Origin: Tridacna crocea
Taxonomy: Eukaryota > Mollusca > Bivalvia > Cardiida > Cardiidae
Assembly (NCBI GenBank): GCA_943736015.1
Contig: OX031058.1
Span: forward strand, 15,711,001 to 15,775,000
Length of the DNA: 64,000 bases
Direction of reading: 5' to 3'
The notes under the pieces were generated by a model, which was given only the letters and a program-made list of their open reading frames with translations, was not told the DNA's origin and did not search any database. The position numbers and the translations under genes were made by a program. Positions 51,153 to 62,409 of this stretch are shown in pieces; the first letter of the stretch is position 1, and each line of letters begins with the position of its first letter.

Positions 51153-51543
51153 ATTCATACTCGGTGTTCATATACTATTCTTTACATCTTTTTAATGTAA
51201 TCTGATGCCTGTTCAAGTCGGGCAATAAACAATGAACTCTAAATCTAAAAATTCTCAGAAAGCAATGTCCAGCAGTGTTTCATATCAATAGTTTCCCCGT
51301 ATGTCGTACAGTCTCCAATATAAAGCTGCCTCTTAGAGGAGGTGACACTTTGAGTAAAATACATCAACACCTAATGCAGACATCAATGATTCTTTAAAAT
51401 ACTGAATTTTTCTTTATGCTTTTCTTTAGTTCATAGAAATTAACAGTGAATTTCATCCTTATAATTCACCTGCACATCTTTATAATCCACAAGTGAACGT
51501 TACAGCTTTTCTTTTTGACATACTACAGATATTTATAGAGCTT
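51153..51543. other. Unassigned intergenic sequence
   Basis: No exon or repeat recognised; it borders the 74 bp triplication. Confidence 0.35.
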
Positions 51544-51763
51544 AAAGTATTTTTTGCAGGTGAAGGTCACATTTTATGACCCCACTGTTTGTTTCACTTT
51601 ATGATTACATTTCTTTAAAAGTATTTTTTGCAGGTGAAGGTCACATTTTATGACCCCACTGTTTGTTTCACTTTATGATTACATTTCTTTAAAAGTATTT
51701 TTTGCAGGTGAAGGTCACATTTTATGACCCCACTGTTTGTTTCATTTTATGATTACATTTCTT
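51544..51763 (+). repeat. 74 bp tandem triplication
   Basis: Three units with period 74 (starts 51544, 51618, 51692), nearly identical; each contains TTTTTTGCAGGTGAAGG. A recent local duplication. Confidence 0.9.
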
Positions 51764-51954
51764 TGATCTCATGAAAAGCAATGGCCAAGTTTGCCACTCT
51801 TGAAACCATAGCTCTTGCTTTTCACTCAATGAAAGAAGTATCCATCATATGTTAAAACAGACAATTCTCCTCTATATGTTCTTAGAAGATTTTTTGGCTT
51901 GTTCAGCATTTATCAACACAATCATTTTTTTCAAGTTAAGTACAAGTATTGAAC

Positions 51955-52183
51955 TTAACACATTACCACACAATCCCTACTTTTGATGCCCCTGAGAAAG
52001 AAGCCTTTAGAAAACATTGTGGGAAAAGGAGAAAATGCCGGTTACAAGCATTTTCTCCTTTTCCCACCATGTTTTCTACACTTCTCAAACCAAGTTTCAA
52101 ATTTTCAGCCTCATTTTTTTTGTCGTCTGCAAATACTTTCAATTCCGACAAACCTAAAATTTTATTGTTTGGTAATGAGTTGA
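51955..52183 (+). mobile_element. P1 MITE
   Basis: Left TTAA; hairpin tip changed to GCCGGTTACAAGC. Confidence 0.87.
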
Positions 52184-53179
52184 TAAGTTTTTATTCATGA
52201 CTAAAACAAAATATTAATGATATTTCATGAAAGAAAAGATGTATGATTCATCTTTCTCTTTACATATACTAGAATCAGTGAAAAGTTTATTTTCTGAAAT
52301 TGAATGTTCTCCCTTAGGATGGCATCTTTTTTATGTCAATTTGAATGTTACATTAATGACATTACTGAACGAACATCACCAAAGTATAAAGACAGTTTAA
52401 GTAGGTATCAAACATACCATGACACACTCCCTTCCTATACATGTTTTTGTCTCTTACTCATTGCCAGTGGACAAAATTTTAGACTAATCCATGTATAATT
52501 TAAATGTTTCATAAAAAATGAAAGGATTGAAAACATTGTGGGGAAAGAGAGGGAAATCCTACTACAAAGCACTTTGTTTTTATTCCAATAATGTTTCTAT
52601 GACTATCTCTATGGGTCATTTAAAGCCAGAATTGCTTGGTCATGGGTTTATTCAAATAATAGCCTAGACTATATCCGATTAATCCAATACAAATTGCCCA
52701 TTAGTCCTTTTTTTTAAATTTTTCAACAATTAAGCCCAAAGCAGAAACACTCATCCACAAAATTTCACGATTCTGGACCAAACAAACGATGTCTGCATTA
52801 CAAAAAAAGTGTGACACATTTTACACAACCACAAGAATTGATCACAAGTTTCACATTCAGGCTTTTATCACATGAGGTGTACCTCTATCAACCACAGAGT
52901 CTGTGTGTGCATACATGCACTAGTTTACAGCATGATTGTGTAATGGTGAAGTGCACATAAACTGTATATTCTATTTAGATAAGTCACTTTACTAGAGAAT
53001 GTTCAAGTTCCATTCCCTAAGTTATGTACTCTATTCACTTCGCCTAGCTTAATTTATCTAAGTTGTGACGTTGTGTAAACTTGACTACACTCATAAACTT
53101 TTTTCAGGATCTTTAATAGATTGAATGCTTAACATAGGGTTGATTTACATAATTGTATTACTGTTACATTGAAGGATAT
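52184..53179. other. Unassigned intergenic sequence, about 1 kb
   Basis: Faint P1 traces at 52510-52650 (AAACATTGTGGGGAAAG). Otherwise nothing recognised. Confidence 0.35.
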
Positions 53180-53275
53180 ACTCAAATTTCTGATTGGCTT
53201 AACCAATTGTTTAACAAAAATCAGATAGCAAATAGTTTACCCAATCAGAAACTGTGTTACAAAATAGTACTTCTT
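53180..53275. mobile_element. T-like palindromic core
   Basis: TTTCTGATTGGCTTAACC and the inverse ACCCAATCAGAAAC form an imperfect hairpin; the terminal repeats are not recognisable. A weaker relative lies at 5090-5135. Confidence 0.5.
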
Positions 53276-53442
53276 TCTTAATTGGGTTGGTTTATTTTTA
53301 AGAACTAGACCAGGAATACTGTTTGGAAGGGTTAGTAAGTGAAGTCCCAGAAGCAGTTTTTATCAATTGTTTACTTCAATCCTACATCTTACTTCTTAGA
53401 TAAACCATCTGGATGGCCAGGACAAACTATCATCTTGTTACC

Positions 53443-53671
53443 TGAACTCTTTACCAAACAACAAATTTATGGATTGGACCAAATTCAAAGCATCTGCAGA
53501 CAACAAATTAAATCTTGTTAATATGGTGATTTCTGACTTTGATAGGGTAGAAAACATTGTGGGAAAAGGAGAAAATGCTGGTTACCAGCATTTTCTCCTT
53601 TTCCCACAATGTTTTCTACAGGCTTCTTTCTCAGGGTCCTTAAAAATCTGCATAGTGTGGCAAAGAGTTAA
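53443..53671 (-). mobile_element. P1 MITE
   Basis: Perfect hairpin and right TTAA; the inner block ATTTCTGACTTTGATAGGG is shared with P4. Confidence 0.88.
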
Positions 53672-54227
53672 GTATTACATGAAAACACAGGAATATGCCT
53701 ATCAAAGATTTCTTATTGAACATGACTTACGGGATGTACTGTAATAATTATATATCAGTAATATGGCACAACACAGAGAACTGTGGTTCTATGCTATATA
53801 GAGGCATGTGAAGCCTGGTTCCTGCATGTTTGCACAAGATAAAAGTTCGGACATAGAATCAGACTGGGCACAATGAATGGTATGAAGCTTAAGCTATATT
53901 AAAAAAAAAAGCCTGCATGCCAAAATATCCATACTATTTCAGTCAATTTCTCATATTTGAAACAATTTTGTTTTGCGTAGTGTAAAGCCTAAATACTTGT
54001 TTTGTTTGCACCAAATAACCTTTTCAAATTTATCAATGTTTCAATCTTTTTGTATAGTTATGTTACTTCTATGTTTTGAAACAAAGAACAGAGAAATACC
54101 ACGGATATTTCAGTTGCCCACAGATCAAATACTGATGTGACATTCAAAAATATAATTTGAACCCCATGTTCAAAGAAATGTAACTTTCCACCATAACATC
54201 AGTGTGTCTCACAAAAATCTATACATC
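53672..54227. other. Unassigned intergenic sequence
   Basis: No exon or repeat recognised. Confidence 0.35.
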
Positions 54228-54455
54228 TTAACCCTTTCCCAAACAAGCCCTTGTTTTTACGTGTCTGCAGTACAAGTCTTTTGAAAACACAGTGGGAAAA
54301 GGAGAAATTGCTCGTAACGAGCAATTTCTCCTTTTCCCACAGTGTTTTCTACCCATTTGGAGAAATTTCTGCCATTTTTATTAAATATGAAATTGTCATC
54401 TACAAACTCTTTGAGTTTAGAAGAGTCTAAAATTTGTCATTTGGGAACGGGTTAA
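54228..54455 (+). mobile_element. P3 MITE
   Basis: TTAA-bounded, perfect core GCTCGTAACGAGC with GGAGAAATT arms; the only P3 in plus orientation here. Confidence 0.9.
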
Positions 54456-55009
54456 AGGCTGTTTGAGGTGTTTTTTTTTTTTTTTAATACTGTGGAAAAA
54501 AGTGATTACCACGCATAACAGGAAATTACAGAAGTCTAAATACATATTGAAAGTTGTTACTTTTCTCATTATTCTTGTCTTCATATGTATACGCTACTTT
54601 TTGGCAAAGTATAAGTCTCTATTTTCTGTTTATAGATCCAGAAAGTTGTACTAAGAACTGCATAAAATAATAGAACACTGATGTAAGGAAGAAAGAACCA
54701 AACTTTGTAAATGTGGCTCCACATTAACATACTTCTATACACATTTATACTATATATACATGTGCCACAATCAGGAAAATCCTGGTAAGCATCTACCAAG
54801 GTCAGAGGTCAATCATTATCACCATGACAGCCTAGCAAACTATATTCTCTTAGAGACATCTTTTAAAAAAAAAAAACATAAAAAGGATGAACATTTTTTC
54901 TTAAAACTATAACATTGTTAAAAAAAATTAATTTAAATTTAAGAAAAAAATCAACATTTGCCCTTCCTTATTCTATTCTATTGACTGTACTTTAAAACCT
55001 TAATAGTAA
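54456..55009. other. Unassigned intergenic sequence
   Basis: AT-rich with long T and A runs; no exon. Confidence 0.35.
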
Positions 55010-55230
55010 CTTCAACCCTTTACCACATAATCCCAAGTTTACTGACCTTCAGGAAAAAGCTGCTTAAAAAACACTGAATGGAAAGGCGAAAATGCTGGAG
55101 TCCAGCATTTTCGCCTTTTCCCACAATGTTTTCTACCCTATCAAAAACAGATTCCCTCACTTTTAATTTGTCGTCTGCAAATGCTCTCAGTTTGGTTGAG
55201 TACAAAAATGTTGTTTGGTACAAGGTTTAA
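55010..55230 (+). mobile_element. P1 MITE with paired hairpin change
   Basis: Arms AAGGCGAAAATGCTGG and CCAGCATTTTCGCCTT: the usual GGAG/CTCC has become GGCG/CGCC on both sides. Right TTAA. Confidence 0.85.
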
Positions 55231-55339
55231 GTCATCTGCATTTGGTACAAAGATTTTAACATTTCTAAAACTTCAAACAGATAACAACATCTAGTGCATA
55301 TCGAGCATAAATGTTTTTCAGCATAAGTTAGCCTTTTTT

Positions 55340-55555
55340 TGTTAATCCTTTTACACAGTACCAAATTATACCAACTTAAAGAAGAAGCTTTTGAAAACAA
55401 AGAGGAAAAAGGAAAAAAAATCTAGTGACAATCAATTTTTTCCTTATCCAACTTTCTACCCTTCCTAAATCAATTTCATTTTTCGAACCACCCTAAATTT
55501 CTTGTCTGAAAACACCTTCAATTAGGACATGTCTTGCATTTCACTAAGTAGTAAC
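55340..55555 (+). mobile_element. P1 MITE, degenerate
   Basis: AGAAGAAGCTTTTGAAAAC and TTTCTACCCTTCCTAAATC survive. Confidence 0.5.
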
Positions 55556-55764
55556 AACCTTCTTTAAATGAACCTGAGAAAGAAGCCTTTCAAAAACACT
55601 GTGGGAAAAGAAGAAAATGGTAACCAGCATTTTCTTCTTTTCCCACAATGTTTTCTACCTTCCATAAAACAAATGTCATTTTTTCAGTCATATTTATTTT
55701 GTCGCCTGTAACTGATTTCAATTTGGACCAGTCTAAAATTCTGTGGTTTGGTATAAAGAGTTAA
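55556..55764 (+). mobile_element. P1 MITE, A-end truncated
   Basis: Paired hairpin change GAAAAGAAGAAAATGG and CATTTTCTTCTTTTC; right TTAA shared with the next copy. Confidence 0.78.
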
Positions 55765-56058
55765 CCCATTACCACACAATCCATACTTTTGACGCCCCTG
55801 AGAAAGAAGCCTTCAGAAAACAAAGTTAAAAAAGGAGAAAATGCTGGTAACCAGCATTTTCTCCTTTTCCCACAATGTATTCTACCCTTCAGATAACAAA
55901 TTTCAAATTTTCAGTCACTTCAATTTTGTTGTCTGCAAATGCTTTCAATTTGGACCAGTCTAAAACAAATTTCAGATTTTCAGTCAATTTAATTTTGTTG
56001 TCTGCAAATACTTTCAATTTGGACCAGTCTAAAATATTGTCATTTTGTAATGGTTTAA
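55761..56058 (+). mobile_element. P1 MITE with tandem-duplicated B half
   Basis: TTAA-bounded, 298 bp: the ~73 bp segment from ACAAATTTCA to CAGTCTAAA occurs twice (about 55897-56040). Confidence 0.87.
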
Positions 56059-56059
56059 A

Positions 56060-56444
56060 CACTGAATTTCATGTTTAAAAACCTTTTGAAAATACTGTTG
56101 GAAAAGATAAAAAGGTCCTAGTTAGTGACATCTTCCATTCAAATGATGTAATGATGTTTTCAACTTCCCCCCACCCCCACCACCAAAAAAAAATCCATTA
56201 TTTCAGTCACATTAAGATGTCATTTTTAAAGTTTACATGCTTTCAACTCTGTACTTTAACCCAGTACCAGGCCAAAAAAAATTGGACCTGTCCAAATTCA
56301 GAACAGATGACATTTGAGATGTGACTGAAATAAACTGAAATTTGTCTTTGGAAAGGTTATAAGCAAACTTTTCCTTTATCTTATAATGTTTTCAAAAGCT
56401 TTCTTCCGTAAGGTTATTACTTAGATTTTCCCAGGAAAGTATTA
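56060..56444. mobile_element. Two P1-like remnants
   Basis: 56060-56250 (CCTTTTGAAAATACTGTTGG) and 56255-56444 (CCCAGTACCAGGCC to GGAAAGTATTAA), both strongly decayed. Confidence 0.45.
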
Positions 56445-56885
56445 ATGTCTTGGTTTAGATTCAGTGGCCATACAGAAATCCAACAAATGATCTTTCAAAC
56501 TTTGACAAAGTTATCAGTATGATATTCATAGACAAAAAAATCAGTTATAAGATTTTACAGAGACTGATACAATAAAATTAAACAACACAATGTTTATAAT
56601 TATGACATTCATAAAACATGGTATAAAAATATGACAAATAAAACTGAATTTACATTATAATGGCGATGTAACAAAAAGAAAGGAAAAAAGAACAACTATT
56701 CCAATCTAACCTATTTAAAAATTATTTTACAGTGACCTCTGACCTTCACTTATAACGACTGTCACTAAGCAACTAAATCTCCATAGTGACAGAATTTGCA
56801 TATTGATGAATGGGTAAATAGGCATCTCTGGATTATTTATAACAAGAAGTCTTTCTAACATTTCTCTATAGTATCCACAGAAACA
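56445..56885. other. Unassigned intergenic sequence
   Basis: AT-rich; no exon or repeat recognised. Confidence 0.35.
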
Positions 56886-57287
56886 CATCTTCGCAAGCCA
56901 AGGCTGACGATTCACTACTCTACTCTACCCTTGGCGGATCGAGCTTGATTTTTACATTCCTCCGATATGCTTTTTCATTGGATGCAGCCAGCTCTAACTG
57001 CAATGAATGAAATCACTCGTAGCATTTCATCTTTGATAAAAATAGAACAAGGTCGCTCTCTTTCGAATAGATAGTAAACATGGAAACCCATGTGGATGTC
57101 TGCTTATCGCTTCATGTGTAATCATAAGCGGTTTGTAAGACGATATTTCATTGGCTTTTAGAAATATGATGTAAAGGGGGGTAATAACGGGCATCCAATA
57201 GAGGGCGCATCGCAGGAATCTTGAAATCGGGCTCAATCAACCAAGGTAAGATCCACGTAGTGATCGTAACCCTGGCTCGCAAAGATG
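56886..57287. mobile_element. S element, copy 2
   Basis: About 400 bp, CATCTTCGCAAGCCAAGG to CCTGGCTCGCAAAGATG (inverted terminal repeats). It lacks the palindrome insert of copy 1. No transposase frame is visible. Confidence 0.75.
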
Positions 57288-57528
57288 ACAGAAACATAAA
57301 GGAACATATACATCAAGTGGCCAGCCAGTCTGGCACTTTCACACTCTTCAAAAAAATAGTAACATATCTGCCTTTAATCTTGAAACAGAACAAATTGTTA
57401 AGCATCAGTAAGGATTACCTCATCAATATCAACAAGTTAGTTTGCAAGTATGAAGTTGTCTCCGTTTCCCAAATTGCTTTCATTAATATATGAAAAAAAA
57501 AATCCATGTGCTACGAAAAGAGGGGGGG

Positions 57529-57795
57529 TTAACCCATTACCACACAATCCCTACTTTTTGACAACCCTGAGAAAGAAACCTTTAGAAAAAATTTAGACCT
57601 ATCCAAATTTACAGCATTTGCAGACAACACTTTCAATTTGGCTCAAAAAGCAAAATTTGTTTTTGATAGAGTAGAAAACATTGTGGGAAAAGGAGAAAAT
57701 GCTGGTTACCAGCATTTTCTCCTTTTCCCACAATGTTTTCAAAAGGCTTCTTTCTCAGGGTCATAAAAACCAGAGATTGTTTGGTAAAGGGATAA
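57529..57795. mobile_element. P1 MITE chimera: A-end fused to a reversed copy
   Basis: Starts TTAACCCATTACCACACAATCC (A-end, 57529-57590), then AAAAAATTTAGACC continues as a B-end-first copy with a perfect hairpin and a second A-end at the right (GATTGTTTGGTAAAGGG). Confidence 0.82.
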
Positions 57796-57875
57796 TGCAT
57801 CTGCAACAGGTATCAACTTAGATCAGTTTGTGCAGTCTGCATAGGTTAACTTGTATCTATTGATTCTGCTATTGT

Positions 57876-58104
57876 TTAACCCCTTACCCCATAAGGCATT
57901 TCTATGGTATCTCTTATTGACCCTAAATAACAGCAAGGATGAAGCTGTTTCTTATGTGTATATGACACCTTTTGATAGCATAGAAAACATTGTGGCAAAA
58001 GGTGAAATTGCTCGTCACGAGCAATTTCACCTTTTGCCACAATGTTTTCCAAAGGCTCCTATAAGCAATGCGTTAAAATGAGTATCTATGAAGTAAAGGG
58101 TTAA
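57876..58104 (-). mobile_element. P2 MITE
   Basis: TTAA-bounded with a perfect hairpin GGCAAAAGGTGAAATTGC and core GCTCGTCACGAGC. Confidence 0.92.
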
Positions 58105-58189
58105 GTTTCCATATGTCAAAGGACCAGTCTACCTTATGATTCATTTGGTTGCTATATAAAATGAATCTTATTGATCCATAATTTTCACC

Positions 58190-58321
58190 TAAAAGTTCAG
58201 AAAATACCATGGAAATGGGGAGAACCCTGGTTACCCACATTTTCTCCTTTTCCCATAATGTTTTCAAAGGCTTTCTTTCTCACAGTTGTTAATAGTCAGT
58301 ATTGTTTTAGTAAAGGGTTAA
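58190..58321 (-). mobile_element. P1 MITE, right half
   Basis: GGAGAACCCTGGTTACCC to TAAAGGGTTAA. Confidence 0.65.
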
Positions 58322-58583
58322 CAAAATTAAAAACTGCAATATAGGATAACAATAAAGCACAAACTGAAACTTGAAAAAGGCAAAAATACAATAAAGTTTA
58401 AACACAATAACAAAAGATATACTTTCTTGTGAATTTAATCTGTTGCATGGGCAAAAACTTCAATCCGATCTACTTCCTAAGAAAATTTAAAAAAAAAAAT
58501 TACTTCCAACTGTTTGAAAAAGAAGACCTGTACATGAAATTTTAGAACACAATATAAAAACCATAGACTTTTAAAGTCTGGAA

Positions 58584-58811
58584 TTAACTCTTTACCAAAC
58601 GACAAAATTTTAGACTTGTCCAAATTGAAAGCATTTGAAGACGACAAAATAAATGTGACTGAAAAATTGAAATTGTTCTGAGAAAGGTAGAAAACACTGT
58701 GGGAAAAGGAGAAAATGCTGGTTACCAGCATTTTCTCCTTTTCCCACAGTGTTTTCAAAAGGCTTCTTTCTCAGGGGCGTCAAAAGTAGGGATTGTGTGG
58801 TAATGGGTTAA
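58584..58811 (-). mobile_element. P1 MITE, near-consensus
   Basis: TTAA at both ends, perfect hairpin. Confidence 0.92.
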
Positions 58812-58871
58812 GACCAGTACAAAATTGGGAGTTAAGTTGACTGAATGATTGAAATGGATTTTAATGTCAAT

Positions 58872-59158
58872 TTAAGGTAAGACCTGTGTAATGCACTTCC
58901 GGTGAAAATTCCAATTGGTTGATAAATAAGGATTTATGCAAAAATAATATTTTTGCACATTTCTAATGAATCAGAAATTCCGTTTATGTCTATCCTGAAA
59001 TTATTTTTTGATACTTTTGTTAGCTTTCTGAAAAGGGAAGTAATTATTATCTCTTTTTGAATTGAGAATATAGTGGTTTTAGATTTACAAATGATAATTC
59101 AAAAAAGTAAAAAATGAATTGGTGAAAGTACATGTAGTTCAATAACACTCATTTTTAA
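58872..59158 (+). repeat. Dispersed repeat U, copy 2
   Basis: Second copy of the ~290 bp repeat seen at 750-1048, followed directly by a P1 A-end fragment (59159-59201). Confidence 0.6.
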
Positions 59159-59305
59159 TTAAGGGTCATCAAAAGTAGGGATTGTGTGGTAATGGGTAAC
59201 TTAGATCTATTTTACTTCTACATGTATGCTGATCACAACTCAACTGTGGCATAAATGATGGGAATTACAAATGTTTTCCAATTAGGTACTAGTATTCTCC
59301 CACCC

Positions 59306-59536
59306 AACCCTTTAACATTTCACAAAACTCTTATGAGGTTTAACTATCCAGAGGAAGAAAGTTCTGAAAACATTTTGGGAAAAGGCAAATACTGGTAACC
59401 AGTATTTTTCCCTTTTTCCACTATGTTTTCTTACCGTTTACAAACAAATCCCGTTATATTTGTTACACATATTATGCCATCTGCACATGCTTTCCTGTTG
59501 GACCAGTCTAAAATTTTGTCTGTGATAAAGAGTCAA
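59306..59536 (+). mobile_element. P1 MITE, diverged
   Basis: CCCAACCCTTTAACATTTC to GATAAAGAGTCAATT; hairpin GGCAAATACTGGTAACCAG. Confidence 0.7.
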
Positions 59537-59649
59537 TTCTCCATGAGTACGTTTCTCAATGTGGTTCTTCCCAATCAGCATCAACTAAACTGATGACTGT
59601 TACATTGTTATGCTCATGAAATTTTTAGCACTTGACCTCTAGCTCCTGT

Positions 59650-59877
59650 TTAACCCTTTACCAAACGACAAATTTTAGACTAGTCGAAATTGAAAGCACT
59701 TGCAGACGACAAAATAAACGCAAGTCAAAAATTGAAATTTGTTTCAAGCAGGGTAGAAAACATTGTGGGAAAAGGAGAAAATGCTGGTTACCAGCATTTT
59801 CTCCTTTTCCCACAATGTTTTCTAAAGGCTTCTTTCTCAGGGTCGTCAAAAGTAGGGATTGTGTGGTAATGGGTTAA
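59650..59877 (-). mobile_element. P1 MITE, near-consensus
   Basis: TTAA at both ends, perfect hairpin. Confidence 0.92.
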
Positions 59878-60089
59878 GTAATGCCTTTTCGTGAGCTTTC
59901 ACTACAGAAAAAATATAGTTGTTGCATTTACAAGCCCCCATATGGCCTACATGATGCAAAAAGAGGCATTCAGACATTTGCATAAAGTTTCATCTTGGAT
60001 CAACCTGCGTAGTTCGTCAAAGCTAATCCAACATGACACATTGCATGTTTATGTAATTTTCTGTTTTGCACAAGTCTACTGTATCACAA

Positions 60090-60155
60090 AATCAAAAGTA
60101 GTCGTAAAGCCCCATCTCGGATTGGCCTGCGCAGGCTGATCCGAGAAGACGCTTT
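60090..60155. repeat. Short palindromic repeat, second copy
   Basis: GTAAAGCCCCATCTCGGATT, GGCCTGCGCAGGC and the inverse ATCCGAGAAGACGCTTTAC form a hairpin like that at 28716-28775. Confidence 0.6.
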
Positions 60156-60556
60156 ACACAATTGTTCACATGCCCCTTTTCTTGTGTTGCAGGTCATAAT
60201 TTGATGCCATCAGGGGCTTAAAATGGGGAAAATTTGAGAATCAAATTCACAAGAAAGTAATCTATATTTGGCACTCAAGCATCTTCAATAATAAGTGAAA
60301 AAAAAAAATCCCATCTCAAAACATAAAAAAATAGCAACACGCATCCATCTTTCAAATAAAGAGGTTTTTTCCCCTCTGTCCGCAAACCGAAAAAGGAAAC
60401 AAAAGAAAACAATATCCATGGAAACAAAAATACAAAAACAGCACTGAAACAAAATTACATGTCTGTTTGCCTTGTTAAAAGCTCATTACTTCCAAAAACA
60501 TATTTGCAGCAAACAACAAGAAAATACCCCAATTATCCCTATTTAAGATAATCAAG
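60156..60556. other. Unassigned intergenic sequence
   Basis: A-rich; no exon or repeat recognised. Confidence 0.35.
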
Positions 60557-60853
60557 TTACCACATAAGTACACATTTTAAGGACCTTGGTGAAAAAAACT
60601 CCAGAAAATATCATGGAAAAAGGTAGTTATCAGCTACAAAATTTTCAGTCATGTTCCTATAGAAAGCATTTGCAACTGAAAAACCCATTCCAGTCCAAAA
60701 TATGGGATTCAATTTTTATAGGGTTGAATAGTTTTAGTGAGAGTAGATAAATGCTCATAACCAACAATTTATCCATTTCAAACATTTTTTTCACGTTCCA
60801 TCTTCCTCAGAGTCATAAAAAAAAAAGACCAGAACTCTATGGTAAAGGGTTGC
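60557..60853. mobile_element. P1-like remnants
   Basis: TTACCACATAAGTACAC and AACTCTATGGTAAAGGG mark ends of decayed copies. Confidence 0.45.
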
Positions 60854-60901
60854 CTAAATTAGCATTTATGAAAATATCTGGTAGTGAAGGGGATTTAATT
60901 A

Positions 60902-61321
60902 TTAACTCATTACCAAATGACAAAATTTTAGACTGATCAACTGAGCTCCAGATAAGAGGGAGTTATGGTATTCTAAAATAATTACTTCTCTTCAAAACCC
61001 TATGTTGTGGGTACTCATTATAATCGTCTCTATGAGACGATTCTAATGAGTACCCACAACATAGGGTTTAGTGGAGAAAAATTAATATTTTCTATTTTGA
61101 AATCAAAATCACTCCCTCTATCTGGGGCTCTGGATCAAAATAGAAAGCATTTGCAGACGACAAAACATGATTAAACATTGAAATTTGTTCTGAAAAGGGT
61201 GGAAAACATTGTGGGAAAAGGAGAAAATGCTGGTTACAGCATTTTCTCCTATTCTCACAATGTTTTCAAAAGGCTTGTTTCTGAGAGTCATGAAATCCTT
61301 GGGTTGTTTGGTAAAGAGTTA
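60902..61321 (-). mobile_element. P1 MITE split by Q copy 4
   Basis: Left 60902-60942 (TTAACTCATTACC, ACAAAATTTTAGACTG), right 61131-61321 (AGAAAGCATTTGCAGACGAC onward) with hairpin and A-end. Confidence 0.85.
60943..61130. mobile_element. Q palindromic MITE, copy 4, inside a P1 MITE
   Basis: 188 bp, GAGCTCCAGATAAGAGGG to CTATCTGGGGCTC, central palindrome around TCTCTATGAGACGATT. ATCA flanks both sides and excising it restores the P1 sequence, so a 4-bp target duplication is likely. Confidence 0.8.
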
Positions 61322-61338
61322 GGGCCAAAACTCTTGGT

Positions 61339-61970
61339 CTTAACTCTTTACCAAACAATCCAGTAATAAAAGATTTGTCCAAGTGACCTAGTTTTTTGCT
61401 CGACATTACTCATTATCAAACTCTTTTGAGATATCACCAAAACAAACATTCTGACCAAGTTTGAAGAGTATACGACTGAAAATGTGGCCTCTAGAGTGTA
61501 TACAAAGTTTTTTCTAATTTTTGACCCAGTGACCTAGTTTTTGACCTGACAAGACCCATTTTCCAACTCATTCAAGGTATCATCAAGACAAACATTTTGA
61601 CCAAGTTTCAGGAGTATCAGACTGAAAATGTGTCCTCCAGAGCATACACAAGTTTTTCTACGATTTGACCTAGTTACAGTGTACCTAGTTTTGACCCAAC
61701 AGACCATTTTTCAAAGTCATCTGTGATATCATCGAGACAAGCATTCTGACCAACTTTGAGGAGTTTTGGATTGTAAATGTGGCCTCTAAAGCATACACAA
61801 GTTTTTCTAAGATTTTATCTGGTGACCTAGTTTTCAATCCAACATACCTATTTTGAACCAGACCAAGACAACCATGCAGACAACCAGCATTTTCTCCTTT
61901 TCCCACAATGTTTTCGATAGGCTTTTTCCACAGGGTCATTAAATTTCATGATTTTGTGGCAAAGTATTAA
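61339..61970. mobile_element. P1 MITE remnants around Helitron-like fragment F
   Basis: Left end TTAACTCTTTACCAAACAATCC (61340-61365) and right half from ACCAGCATTTTCTCC (61883) to GTGGCAAAGTATTAA (about 61970). Confidence 0.55.
61366..61880 (+). mobile_element. Helitron-like core fragment F (no ends)
   Basis: Four tandem ~115-120 bp units (TGACCTAGTTTTTGACC, ACAAACATTCTGACCAAG, GTGGCCTCTAGAGTGTA) without recognisable 5' or 3' hairpins. It sits between two parts of a P1 MITE (61339-61365 and about 61883-61970). Confidence 0.55.
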
Positions 61971-62157
61971 TCCTTCGCAAGCTAATGGAGGATTTCAAAA
62001 AATGTGTGCTACAAATATGTTTCGGCAGGTAATCATGGTGAATAATACTGTATATTAAGCAATCTAAGTGTACTGTATCAGGTAAACTAAGAATAGCTGT
62101 AGAAGAACAGAAAAATAGCACTTGAAAATAGTCAAAAATAGTGATTCCTTGTTCTGT

Positions 62158-62240
62158 AACTCCTTACCAGAGGACAAAATTTTAGACCAGTCCAAATCAA
62201 AAGCATTTGCAGACAACAAATTACACATGCCTCAAATAGT
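62158..62240 (-). mobile_element. P1 MITE, B half only
   Basis: TAACTCCTTACCAGAGGAC to CAGACAACAAATTACAC. Confidence 0.6.
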
Positions 62241-62409
62241 TTAACCCATTACCAGACGACAAAGTTTTAGACTAGTCCAAATTGAAAGTGTTTACAGATG
62301 GCAAAATAAATGTGACAAAAAAATGAAAATTTGATCTGTGAAGAGTAGAAAACAATGAGGCGTCTTTCTCAGGGTCGTTAAAAGTTGTCATTGTGTGGTA
62401 AAGGATTAA
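62241..62409 (-). mobile_element. P1 MITE lacking the whole hairpin
   Basis: TTAA at both ends; GTAGAAAACAATGAGG joins CGTCTTTCTCAGGGTCG, an exact excision of the palindrome. Confidence 0.85.

Noticed and set aside
57221..57493. 90-codon plus-strand frame
   Set aside because: It begins inside S element copy 2 and runs into unassigned DNA; no family resemblance or splice structure.
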